Source: Hymenobacter sublimis (GTDB taxonomy: Bacteria > Bacteroidota > Bacteroidia > Cytophagales > Hymenobacteraceae). From it: DNA of 64,000 nucleotides. The notes beneath the pieces were generated by a model that was given only the letters and a program-made list of their open reading frames with translations, ran no database searches and had not been told where the DNA came from. Below are positions 10,937 through 18,592 of the stretch, one piece after another. A program made the position numbers and the translations under genes. The stretch is taken from assembly GCF_023101345.1 (NCBI RefSeq), contig NZ_CP095848.1:2417501-2481500 (forward strand), read 5' to 3'. The stretch's first letter is position 1; the number at the start of each line of letters is the position of its first letter.

Positions 10937-12220
10937 ATGAAACGCTCCTTTACCCGTTCCCTACTGCTGGCGCCGGCCCTGCTCGGCAGCCTGGCGCTGC
11001 TGGCGCTCCGGCACGCCAGCACCGTTGTGCCCGACCCCGACAATGCCGGCCTGAAGCTGCCCGCCGGCTTTAGTGCCCTGAAAGTGGCCGAAACCGGGGG
11101 CCGGGCCCGCCACATCACCATCACGCCCCAGGGCACCATCTTCGTGAAGCTGAACCGGCCCAACGCGGCCGGTAAGGGTCTGCTGATGCTGCGCGAAACC
11201 AGCGGCGGCAAGGCCGAGGTGGCCAGCGCCTTCGGTAACTACGGCGGCACGGGTGTGTACAGCACCCCGGAGTACCTCTACGCCTCCTCCGACCAGGACG
11301 TGTTCCGCTACAAGCTCAACGGCAAGGGCGAGGTAGTAAACCCCGAGCAGCCCGAGAAAATTGTGACGGGCCTGCTCAACCGCCGCCAGCACGAGAGCAA
11401 GTCCATCACCCTAGACCGGGAAGGCAACCTGTACGTGAACGTGGGCGCCTACTCCAATACCTGCCAGGTGAAGGACCGCCAGAAAGGCTCCCTGGGCCGG
11501 CCCAACTGCCCCATTCTGGACTCGGCGGGCGGCATCTGGCAGTTCCGGGCCGACAAGCTCAACCAGACCTACGGCAACGGAATTCGCTACGCCACGGGCC
11601 TGCGCAACGTGGTGGGACTCGACTGGAACGCCCAGGCCAACCAGCTTTTCGTGATGCAGCACGGCCGCGACCAGCTCTACGACAACTTTCCGGCCCTCTA
11701 CGACAGCAAGCAGTCGGCGGAGCTACCGGCCGAGTGCATGTACGCCCTGAAAAAAGGCGATAACGCCGGCTGGCCTTACCTCTATTATGATGGGCAGCAG
11801 CGCAAGAAAATGCTGAACCCCGAGTACGGCGGCGACGGCAAGAAGGAAGCAACGGGCAACTACCTGGAGCCGGCCGCGGCCTACCCCGCCCACACCGCCC
11901 CCGATGCCCTGCTGTTCTATACTGGCACGATGTTCCCGGAGCGCTACCGCAACGGCGCCTTCATTGCCTTCCACGGCTCCTGGAACCGCGCCCCCGAGCC
12001 CCAGAAAGGCTACTACGTGGTGTTTCAGCCCTTCAAAAACGGCAAGCCAAGCGGTGATTGGGAAGTATTTGCGGATAACTTTGCTGGCTCTGAGGCCAAT
12101 GCTGCTGCCGGCCGCCCGGAGCACAAGCCCTGCGGCCTGGCCCAGGGTCCCGATGGCTCGCTCTACGTCACCGACGACAAGAAAGGCACCATCTACCGCA
12201 TCGTCTACGCTAAAAAATAA
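10937..12220 (+). CDS. PQQ-type sugar (sorbosone-like) dehydrogenase
   Basis: A 427-residue exported protein, counted from the ATG at 10937 (MKRSFTRSLLLAPALLG), which opens a signal peptide. The mature part is a beta-propeller of the glucose/sorbosone dehydrogenase family: L-K-L-P-A-G-F at the start, R-H-I-T-I-T-P-Q-G-T, Y-A-T-G-L-R-N-V-V-G-L-D-W-N and F-I-A-F-H-G-S-W-N-R-A-P near the end are its usual landmarks. Such enzymes oxidise aldoses or sorbosone in the periplasm, often with pyrroloquinoline quinone, and pass electrons to a cytochrome. That fits the next gene, a small c-type cytochrome starting 8 bases after the stop, which makes a two-gene operon. No PQQ synthesis genes are in the window. 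Confidence 0.88.
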   Translation: MKRSFTRSLLLAPALLGSLALLALRHASTVVPDPDNAGLKLPAGFSALKVAETGGRARHITITPQGTIFVKLNRPNAAGKGLLMLRETSGGKAEVASAFGNYGGTGVYSTPEYLYASSDQDVFRYKLNGKGEVVNPEQPEKIVTGLLNRRQHESKSITLDREGNLYVNVGAYSNTCQVKDRQKGSLGRPNCPILDSAGGIWQFRADKLNQTYGNGIRYATGLRNVVGLDWNAQANQLFVMQHGRDQLYDNFPALYDSKQSAELPAECMYALKKGDNAGWPYLYYDGQQRKKMLNPEYGGDGKKEATGNYLEPAAAYPAHTAPDALLFYTGTMFPERYRNGAFIAFHGSWNRAPEPQKGYYVVFQPFKNGKPSGDWEVFADNFAGSEANAAAGRPEHKPCGLAQGPDGSLYVTDDKKGTIYRIVYAKK

Positions 12221-12228
12221 CCCCTTTA

Positions 12229-12663
12229 ATGAAGCAGATTCTTGCCTTGCTGTGCATGCTGGCCTGGTTTAGCCACTCGGCAGCAGCCCAGAAAACCAAC
12301 GCAAAAACTAAATCGCGCCCCGCGGCCGCCGTGGGCGTAGTAGCCGGGAAAACCATTTATGCGCGCAACTGCCTTACCTGCCACCAGGCCGATGGCGGCG
12401 GCGTAGATGGCATGAACCCGCCCCTCACCAACACCACCTACGTGCTCGGCGACAAAACCCGCCTGGTGAAAGTCATCCTCAATGGCCTCCAAGACGAGGA
12501 CATTGACGGGGAACCCTACAACAACGTCATGCCCGCCTTTGACATCCTCACGGATCAGGAAATTGCCGACGTACTGACCTTCGTCCGTAGCAACTTCGGC
12601 AACAAAGCCAGTGAGGTAACCGCAGCGGAAGTGAAAACCATCCGGGCTACCAACAGGAAGTAA
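12229..12663 (+). CDS. Cytochrome c class I, electron acceptor
   Basis: A 144-residue exported protein with a signal peptide (ends near H-S-A-A-A-Q) and one haem-binding C-L-T-C-H motif at residues 48-52. Met101 in N-N-V-M-P-A-F is the likely sixth haem ligand, and the C-terminal helix I-A-D-V-L-T-F-V-R-S-N-F is typical of the fold. A Lys/Thr/Ala-rich linker of about 20 residues follows the signal. It lies 8 bases downstream of the sugar dehydrogenase gene and most likely carries that enzyme's electrons toward the terminal oxidase. Confidence 0.92.
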   Translation: MKQILALLCMLAWFSHSAAAQKTNAKTKSRPAAAVGVVAGKTIYARNCLTCHQADGGGVDGMNPPLTNTTYVLGDKTRLVKVILNGLQDEDIDGEPYNNVMPAFDILTDQEIADVLTFVRSNFGNKASEVTAAEVKTIRATNRK

Positions 12664-12683
12664 ACCAAGGCATACCAAGCTAG

Positions 12684-12718
12684 AAAGCCACCGCTGCTAA
12701 GTGCAACGGTGGCTTTTT
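12684..12718 (+). terminator. Rho-independent terminator
   Basis: AAAGCCACCG pairs with CGGTGGCTTT around a 13-base loop and is followed by TTTTT, 20 bases after the cytochrome stop. It closes the dehydrogenase-cytochrome operon. Confidence 0.8.
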
Positions 12719-12845
12719 AGCTTGAGAGGCAAGGGTAGGGTGACAATACAGACGTACAATACGTGCTTCTGCAGCCCGTCATCCTTCGCCACGCTCAGGA
12801 CAATGGGCTAGAGAGTAGGCAATAAAGATTTTAAAGAAGGAAATT

Positions 12846-12938
12846 GTCATGCAGAGCGGAGCGAAGCATCTCGCTCGAATCGTTAGGTAGTAAACCAGAC
12901 ATCAGCACGCGAGATGCTTCGCTCCGCCTCTGCATGAC
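12846..12938. repeat. Intergenic palindromic repeat, family B
   Basis: Ends GTCATGCAGAGCGGAGCGAA and its inverse (GCTCCGCCTCTGCATGAC) bracket a GCATCTCGC core. It lies in a 416-base gap that otherwise holds only the terminator and a decayed GTCATCCTTCGCC fragment at about 12778. Confidence 0.8.
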
Positions 12939-13079
12939 GTGCCTTTTACTGAATGTTTACTTACCCCAGAGTATAAGGGGTAATTGTAGGACGCGGAAAA
13001 AATAGGTGATCTACAACTCAACAGGAAGCACCTAAAACACTTACTAACATACACTTACTTCACCAGCAAGGCTCACTAC

Positions 13080-13967
13080 CTACCCTATCACAAACGTGCG
13101 CATGCTCATGCCGCCGAAGCTTACCTCCTCGTAGGCGTGGCGGATGTTGTCGGTGGGTTCGGCCAGGGCCAGGCTGTAGAGCATGGGGATGTAGTGGTCG
13201 GGGGTGGGTACGGAGAGCGGGCCGCTGGCGCCGGCCTGCTGGTAGTGGGCCAGAGCTGCTAGGTCGCGCTGGTTTATCTTGGTTTTGGCCCAGGCGTCGA
13301 ACTCCACGGCCCAGGCGTGGGGCGTAGCATCGTTCTGCATGAAGCGGGGCATGCTCTGGCGCAGGTTGTGCACGATGTTGCCGCTGCCCAGAATGAGCAC
13401 GCCGCGGCGGCGCAGAAACTGTAGTTGCCGGGCCAGCTTGGCGTGGTAGGTAATGGGCTTGTAGTAATCGATGCTGAGCTGGAACACCGGAATATCGGCC
13501 TCGGGAAAGATGTGGTGCAGCACCGTCCAGGTGCCGTGGTCCAGGCCCCACTCGTCGGTGGGGTGGGCGTCGGGCAAGGCTTGCAGTACCTCGCGGGCCA
13601 CATCGGGGGCACCGGGCGCGGGGTACTGCATGTCGAACAGCTCCTGGGGAAAGCCGCCGAAGTCGTGGATGGTTTCGGGTCGCTCATTGACGGCTACAAA
13701 AGTGCCGCGCGTGAGCCAGTGCGCCGACACCACCAGCACCGCCCGCGGCGGCTGCAAGTTGCGAATGTCCTGGCCCAGTTGGTGCAGGGTTTGGGTGAAC
13801 GGGTTATCGGCCAGCGCGTTCATCGGGGAGCCATGCCCCACGAAAAGCACGGGCATTTTGGCGGTTTGCTGGAAGGAGCTGGCGGTTTTATGAAGGTCTT
13901 GCAGGGAGTTCATAAGGGAGGCAAAGGGTAGCACCGCTAGGGCTTGCAGGAAGTCGTGGCGGTGCAT
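13080..13967 (-). CDS. ygiD: 4,5-DOPA dioxygenase extradiol-type enzyme
   Basis: A 295-residue protein of the LigB/YgiD extradiol dioxygenase family. The conserved start of the core domain, L-F-V-G-H-G-S-P-M-N-A, carries the metal-binding His at residue 45; S-A-H-W, G-L-D-H-G-T-W and I-L-G-S-G-N-I-V-H-N-L are further landmarks of this group. E. coli YgiD is a zinc-dependent enzyme that opens the ring of L-DOPA. The first 37 residues contain a hydrophobic, Tat-like stretch (D-F-L-Q-A-L-A-V-L-P-F-A), common in Bacteroidota versions, so it may be exported. A -7-type element lies just upstream of the start. The gene stands alone. Confidence 0.88.
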   Translation of the reverse strand: MHRHDFLQALAVLPFASLMNSLQDLHKTASSFQQTAKMPVLFVGHGSPMNALADNPFTQTLHQLGQDIRNLQPPRAVLVVSAHWLTRGTFVAVNERPETIHDFGGFPQELFDMQYPAPGAPDVAREVLQALPDAHPTDEWGLDHGTWTVLHHIFPEADIPVFQLSIDYYKPITYHAKLARQLQFLRRRGVLILGSGNIVHNLRQSMPRFMQNDATPHAWAVEFDAWAKTKINQRDLAALAHYQQAGASGPLSVPTPDHYIPMLYSLALAEPTDNIRHAYEEVSFGGMSMRTFVIG

Positions 13968-13989
13968 GGGGTTTGTAGTTTCTACAGAA

Positions 13990-13997
13990 CAAAAGTA
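13990..13997 (-). promoter_or_regulatory. Bacteroidota -7-type promoter element (TACTTTTG)
   Basis: On the minus strand TACTTTTG fits TAnnTTTG and lies 22 bases before the DOPA dioxygenase start. No clear -33 TTG accompanies it. Confidence 0.4.
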
Positions 13998-14094
13998 CCC
14001 CGGCTTAGGTGGCGGGACCTTGATGTAGGGTAAGAAATGGGGCGCAGCACGGCTCGGGGTTACTGCTATGCTGTAAATAGCAACTCACCAGAAC

Positions 14095-14200
14095 GTCATG
14101 CTGAGCGAAGGCGTAGCATCTCTGCCGCTTCGTCCTCCCATTAAAAGTGAGTCAGAGGTAGAGATGCTTCGACTGCGGCTACGCCTTCGCTCAGCATGAC
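14095..14200. repeat. Intergenic palindromic repeat, family A
   Basis: Arms GTCATGCTGAGCGAAGGCGT and its inverse (GCCTTCGCTCAGCATGAC) with inner GCATCTCTGCCGCTTCG and GGTAGAGATGCTTCGAC segments. It lies between the divergent DOPA dioxygenase and GNAT genes. Confidence 0.85.
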
Positions 14201-14250
14201 AACGAATTAGTAGCTTGTGCTTCTTGACCATGTTTCCCCTACCCCCTACT

Positions 14251-14808
14251 ATGGAGTTGGAATTCAAACTTGCTAGTCTAGAAGATATTGACGGCGTGCT
14301 GGCGCTACACCGGAAATACCAGCTGGCCACCATTGCCGAGGAAGACAAGCCGGATGGGTTCGTGACTACCGCTTTCACTCGGGAGCAGCTCACGCAGCTT
14401 ATTGAGCAAGAGCAGGGCCTGACTGTTGCCACGCACGAGGGGCAGGTGGTAGCGTACGTCATGGCGGCCTCGTGGCAGTTCTGGTCGGGGTGGCCGATTT
14501 TCGCCTACATGATAGCGCAGCTGCCGACGCTGACTTACGCGGGCCGGCAGCTCAGCACCACGAACAGCTACCAGTACGGCCCCATCTGCATTGATAAGCC
14601 CCACCGGGGTAGCGGGGTGCTGGAAAGAATATTTGATTTCTCCAGGGCACAGATGGCGGTGCGCTACCCCGTGCTGGTCACGTTTATCAACCGCATCAAT
14701 ACCCGCTCGTATGCCGCGCATACTCAAAAACTCGGCCTTGAAGTTATCCGGGAGTTTGAGCTCAACGGCAACCAGTACTACGAGCTTGCCTACGACACTT
14801 CCAAGTAA
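14251..14808 (+). CDS. GNAT-family N-acetyltransferase
   Basis: A 185-residue protein counted from the ATG at 14251 (MELEFKLASL); an earlier ATG exists but would add residues with no family likeness. It has the features of a GCN5-related fold: a beta-strand and helix at the N-terminus (D-I-D-G-V-L-A-L-H-R-K-Y), V-A-Y-V-M-A-A-S-W, the acetyl-CoA loop region P-I-C-I-D-K-P-H-R-G-S-G-V-L (R/Q-x-x-G-x-G/A type) and a C-terminal N-x-R-S-Y-A-A-H-T-Q-K-L-G-L-E-V. It should transfer acetyl from acetyl-CoA to an amine, but the substrate cannot be told. It is cytoplasmic and monocistronic. Confidence 0.82.
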   Translation: MELEFKLASLEDIDGVLALHRKYQLATIAEEDKPDGFVTTAFTREQLTQLIEQEQGLTVATHEGQVVAYVMAASWQFWSGWPIFAYMIAQLPTLTYAGRQLSTTNSYQYGPICIDKPHRGSGVLERIFDFSRAQMAVRYPVLVTFINRINTRSYAAHTQKLGLEVIREFELNGNQYYELAYDTSK

Positions 14809-14825
14809 GGGGAGCGGCAACATCT

Positions 14826-14911
14826 CACCTGTCGCTCCGCACAGCGCGAGGAATCTGGGCTACCCTCTCGCAGTAACTCCAGCTTCCTCGCGCTGCTCAG
14901 AATAACAGGTG
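14826..14911. repeat. Degenerate palindromic repeat, family C-like
   Basis: CACCTGT...GCGCGAGGAATCTGGG pairs imperfectly with AGCTTCCTCGCGCTG...ACAGGTG. The GAGGAATCTGGG core is that of family C. It follows the GNAT stop codon by 17 bases. Confidence 0.6.
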
Positions 14912-15031
14912 GTAGTTAACAGCCCTTTAAAACGTCCTGCTTTCTGCTCAAGGTTACGGGCCACCGCGTCAGAACTTTCGGCAACTTGCTGACTGGTTCC
15001 GCTCCTACCCCACCCGTTCTGCTCACCCTTC

Positions 15032-16210
15032 ATGCCCCGTATTCTACCAACCCTGGTGGTGGCGCAGTTTTTCTGCACCTCCCTGTGGTTTGCCGGCAAC
15101 GCCGTTGCCCCGGACATAGCCGCCCAGCTGCACCTACCACCCAGTTTTGTGGCTACGCTTACCAGCGCCGTGCAGCTGGGTTTCATTACCGGCACGCTCA
15201 CCTTCGCCCTGCTGGCCCTAGCCGACCGATTCTCGCCCTCACGGGTGTTCTTCGGGAGTGCCCTGCTGGCAGCGCTGTGCAACCTGGGCGTTAACGGCAA
15301 TGGCATCGGGGCCGGGGAGCTGCTGGCCCTGCGGTTCCTGACGGGGTTTTTCCTGGCGGGCATTTACCCGGTGGGTATGAAAATAGCCGCCGATTACTAC
15401 CAGGCTGGCCTGGGTAAGTCCTTGGGGTTTCTGGTGGGGGCGCTGGTATTGGGCACGGCCTTTCCCCACCTGTTGAAGGCCGCTACCGCCCGGCTGCCGT
15501 GGCAGTACGTAACGGGGGCTACCTCTGCCCTGGCCCTGCTGGGCGGCCTGGCGTTGGTGCTGCTGGTGCCCGATGGGCCCTACCGCCGCGCCGGGCAGCA
15601 ACTGAAGTTCACGGCGTTTCTGGCGGGGTTCCGGGAGCGGCCGTTTCGGGCGGCGGCCTTTGGCTACTTCGGACACATGTGGGAACTGTACACGTTCTGG
15701 GCCTTTGTACCGGTGCTGCTGGCGGCCTACAACCGCGCCCACCCTGGCGCGGAGCTGCCCGTGCCGCTGCTCTCGTTTCTGATTATTGGGGTAGGCAGCC
15801 TGGCCTGCGTGGGTAGCGGGCTGCTTTCCCAGCGGCTGGGGCCGCGCCCGGTGGCCACGGCGGCGCTGGCGTTGTCGGGGGTGTGCTGCGTGGTGTCGCC
15901 GCTGATGCTGGGCAGCGGCTCCGTGGCGTTGCTGCTGGGGTTTCTGTTTTTCTGGGGGGTAGTAGTAGTGGCCGATTCGCCGCTGTTTTCCACGCTGGTG
16001 GCGCAGCACGCGCTGGCCGCTTCGCGGGGCACTTCGCTCACCATCGTCAACTGCCTGGGCTTTGCCCTCACCATTGCCAGCATCCAGCTCACCGGCCTGC
16101 TCTCCCGCAGCCTCAACCCGCGTTATCTGCTGCTGCCGCTAGCCATCGGGCCGGCCCTGGGGCTACTGGCCTTGTGGCGGGGCAGGACTGCGCCAGCGGA
16201 TAGTGCGTAG
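15032..16210 (+). CDS. MFS transporter
   Basis: A 392-residue protein with about twelve hydrophobic segments in two halves, as expected for the major facilitator superfamily. The loop between helices 2 and 3 reads A-D-R-F-S-P-S-R-V-F-F-G, a form of the family's G-x-x-x-D-R-x-x-R-R signature. The N-terminal strand W-F-A-G-N-A-V-A-P-D-I and the R-F-L-T-G-F-F-L-A-G-I-Y-P-V-G-M-K-I helix resemble cyanate/nitrate-type and unannotated exporters of this group. It would use the proton gradient to move a small solute across the inner membrane; the direction and solute are unknown. No obvious operon partner is present; repeats follow it. Confidence 0.88.
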   Translation: MPRILPTLVVAQFFCTSLWFAGNAVAPDIAAQLHLPPSFVATLTSAVQLGFITGTLTFALLALADRFSPSRVFFGSALLAALCNLGVNGNGIGAGELLALRFLTGFFLAGIYPVGMKIAADYYQAGLGKSLGFLVGALVLGTAFPHLLKAATARLPWQYVTGATSALALLGGLALVLLVPDGPYRRAGQQLKFTAFLAGFRERPFRAAAFGYFGHMWELYTFWAFVPVLLAAYNRAHPGAELPVPLLSFLIIGVGSLACVGSGLLSQRLGPRPVATAALALSGVCCVVSPLMLGSGSVALLLGFLFFWGVVVVADSPLFSTLVAQHALAASRGTSLTIVNCLGFALTIASIQLTGLLSRSLNPRYLLLPLAIGPALGLLALWRGRTAPADSA

Positions 16211-16230
16211 CCAAGGACTGAGTATGGTTT

Positions 16231-16310
16231 GTCATTCCGAGCCCAAGCGAGGAATCTGGGTCTGGCTCCCGATGGTCAATCCAGATTCCTCGCTTGAGCT
16301 CGGAATGACA
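16231..16310. repeat. Intergenic palindromic repeat, family C
   Basis: GTCATTCCGAGCCCAAGCGA and GAGGAATCTGG pair with the inverse arm ending CGGAATGACA. It begins 21 bases after the MFS stop codon. Confidence 0.85.
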
Positions 16311-16350
16311 GGTGAAAATGCCTTTTTTGCACAGCCTTTCAGCACTGAAT

Positions 16351-16474
16351 AGGCCCAAGTAGAACGTCATGCAGAGCGCAGCGAAGCATCTCGCGTGCTG
16401 ACGTTGCCAAACTAACCCAACGATTCGAGCGAGATGCTTCGGCGGTGCCTCTGCATGACATTCTACTTGGGCCT
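16351..16474. repeat. Extended palindromic repeat, family B
   Basis: The core family B repeat (GTCATGCAGAGCGCAGCGAA ... CTGCATGAC) is extended outward by a further perfect arm, AGGCCCAAGTAGAA pairing with TTCTACTTGGGCCT. The resulting hairpin covers 124 bases, the longest in the window. Confidence 0.85.
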
Positions 16475-16553
16475 TTATAACCTGTAACTCGAAGCAACTT
16501 CCCACCGCCGAATCACCTCCCTATCCTATACCCACTTTTCTATCCTTACCCTG

Positions 16554-17708
16554 ATGAAGCTTTATTTGGCCGCTCTCCTGCTTTGCCTGTTGCCGCTAGT
16601 CCCCCAGCGCGGGCATGCCCAGACCGTTGATACGCTGGTGGACGTAGGCGGCTACCGCCTCCACTTCCACATCATCAAAGGCAAAGGCACACCGATTCTC
16701 TTCGAAGCCGGGGGCGGCGACGATGCCCGCGTGTGGGAGCAGCTGCTGACACCCCTAGCCCAGGTAACCGGCACTACCCTAATAACCTACGACCGGGCCG
16801 GGTTCGGGAAAAGCGAAGTATCCCGGGAAGCCGACGACACCCAGCACGGCATCCTGAGCGGCATGCAGGGGCTGGAAACCGGCCTTAAAAAGCTTGGCTA
16901 CGGCAAGGAAATTATGCTGGTAGCCCACTCCTATGGCGGCTTGTACAGCTCGCTCTACGCTGCCCGCCACCCCAAGCAGGTAAAGGCCGTGGTGCTCCTG
17001 GATGCCATGCTACCCTGCTTCGCCACCGATGACTTCCTCGCGGGCATGATGCGCGACATGCAGGCCGACATTGCCAAAAACAAAACCGAGCACCGGGGCC
17101 GCTACTACCAAACCCTCAACTACCCCGCCACCGTGCAGGCCGTGCGCAACGCGCCGTTTCCGGCCAGCATCCCGGTTATGGACGTGGTAGCGGAGCAATT
17201 TTTCATACCCAACCCCACCGAAGCCGCCCGCTGGAAAGCCTGCCACCAGCAGTTCGTGTCGGCCCAGCCCAACCGGGAGAGCCTCACGGCCTATGGCTGC
17301 GGCCACTACCTCTTCCACGAGAACCCCGCCTTGGCGGTTAGTGTCATTGCCAAAGCCTACGCCCCCACCCGCGGCCCCCAGCAACGCGCCGACTTGCTCC
17401 AGCGCAGCCTCCGCTACTCCGTGGAGGCCACCAACGAACTCAAAAAGCGCGAAACCGATTACCGCCACTCCGAAAGCGACCTGAACAGCTGGGGCTACAC
17501 CCTGCTGCGCCAGGGCGAAACTCAGAAAGCCCTAGAAATCTTCAAGCTCAACACCGTGCTCCACCCCCAAAGCGGCAACGCCTTCGACAGCCTCGCCGAA
17601 GCCTACCTCACCTCCGGCAACAAAGAGCTGGCAAAAGCCAACTACAAGAAATCCATAGAGCTTAACCCGAAGAATATGAACGCGGTGGAGGTGTTGAAGA
17701 CATTGTAA
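16554..17708 (+). CDS. Alpha/beta hydrolase with C-terminal TPR repeats
   Basis: A 384-residue exported protein with signal peptide (MKLYLAALLLCLLPL...HAQ). Residues about 25-280 form an alpha/beta hydrolase: oxyanion-side F-E-A-G-G-G-D-D, and nucleophile elbow V-A-H-S-Y-G-G with Ser as the likely nucleophile, followed by D-R-A-G-F-G-K-S-type strand order. The last 80 residues hold two tetratricopeptide repeats (L-N-S-W-G-Y-T-L-L-R-Q-G-E-T-Q-K-A-L-E-I-F and A-F-D-S-L-A-E-A-Y-L-T-S-G-N-K-E-L-A), a protein-binding module. Hydrolase plus TPR tails recur in Bacteroidota secreted esterases, but the substrate is unknown. Downstream composition changes abruptly to AT-rich. Confidence 0.85.
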   Translation: MKLYLAALLLCLLPLVPQRGHAQTVDTLVDVGGYRLHFHIIKGKGTPILFEAGGGDDARVWEQLLTPLAQVTGTTLITYDRAGFGKSEVSREADDTQHGILSGMQGLETGLKKLGYGKEIMLVAHSYGGLYSSLYAARHPKQVKAVVLLDAMLPCFATDDFLAGMMRDMQADIAKNKTEHRGRYYQTLNYPATVQAVRNAPFPASIPVMDVVAEQFFIPNPTEAARWKACHQQFVSAQPNRESLTAYGCGHYLFHENPALAVSVIAKAYAPTRGPQQRADLLQRSLRYSVEATNELKKRETDYRHSESDLNSWGYTLLRQGETQKALEIFKLNTVLHPQSGNAFDSLAEAYLTSGNKELAKANYKKSIELNPKNMNAVEVLKTL

Positions 17709-17859
17709 AATCGGTAGTTATATAAAAAGATGGTTGGATAAAATGGCATCATCTCAATTATGGCAGTAACATAAATATTGCTGATTGAAAGTAGCTAGAA
17801 TGTATTTTGAAATTATATTTCACTGAACGAAGTTTAAAAACTGCAATTAATTTCATCAA

Positions 17860-18381
17860 ATGAAAAAAAGTAATTCAATTGACAAGAAAAATATCCTAAT
17901 TTATATAGTATTTCTCGTGAGTTACTTCTTATATATGCAAACATCTAACCGAATAATAAACTCCCCAAAATTTATATATCCATTAACATTTTTCATAATT
18001 TTAATCATAATATTTTCAATTGAGTTCATTAAAAATAGAAAATTAATATCATTGTTTAATGCTTTATTAAAAAATATGATCAGATCATGTTTTATCACCG
18101 GACTATTACTAACAACATTCAATTATTTCAATATTTCTTATTCCAATAGAAAAAGTGAGATTGTTGCATCAGTTGAAATAGAAGGTTTAGTTGCTAGAGC
18201 TAGAAATAATAAGATTTTCTTTGGCTATGACAACAGAAGCAATGTCATATATGGACACAAAAACGTAATGAATAGTATATACGAAAATAAAAATCCTCAA
18301 AATTATAAATTAATTTTGAGGATGAATCAAGGCTTATTCGGATCCTATGTTTTGAACGACTGGAATATTATATCCAAATGA
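17860..18381 (+). CDS. Small membrane protein in an AT-rich island, unknown function
   Basis: A 173-residue protein I do not recognise. Three hydrophobic segments are visible at about residues 12-27, 38-55 and 72-90, then a soluble domain of about 80 residues (from about residue 95) with S-E-I-V-A-S-V-E-I-E-G-L-V and a final L-R-M-N-Q-G-L-F-G-S-Y-V-L-N-D-W. Lys, Asn and Ile dominate and codons end mostly in A or T, unlike every neighbour. The 820-base region around it (17709-18530) is equally AT-rich. This points to recent transfer from a low-GC Bacteroidota genome. No mobility gene accompanies it. Confidence 0.65.
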   Translation: MKKSNSIDKKNILIYIVFLVSYFLYMQTSNRIINSPKFIYPLTFFIILIIIFSIEFIKNRKLISLFNALLKNMIRSCFITGLLLTTFNYFNISYSNRKSEIVASVEIEGLVARARNNKIFFGYDNRSNVIYGHKNVMNSIYENKNPQNYKLILRMNQGLFGSYVLNDWNIISK

Positions 18382-18538
18382 ATATGATTTTTTATTTCCT
18401 AGCAGTTCAAATTACATGAACACAAGACATACGGAAACAAGATACCATCGATATATCCTGCCACGCAGCGATTAACGCTTATCACATACAAGACCGAAAG
18501 ACCATGAATTATCTATAATTCGACTTACTATCCCACCA

Positions 18539-18572
18539 AAAAGCCCCGGCACCTTACGGCACCGGGGCTTTT
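18539..18572 (-). terminator. Terminator of the molybdenum hydroxylase operon
   Basis: AAAAGCCCCGG and CCGGGGCTTTT pair around a 12-base loop 21 bases past the last subunit's stop. T-runs on both strands allow it to act in both directions. Confidence 0.75.
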
Positions 18573-18592
18573 CCATGTTACGGCAAGCCGGA

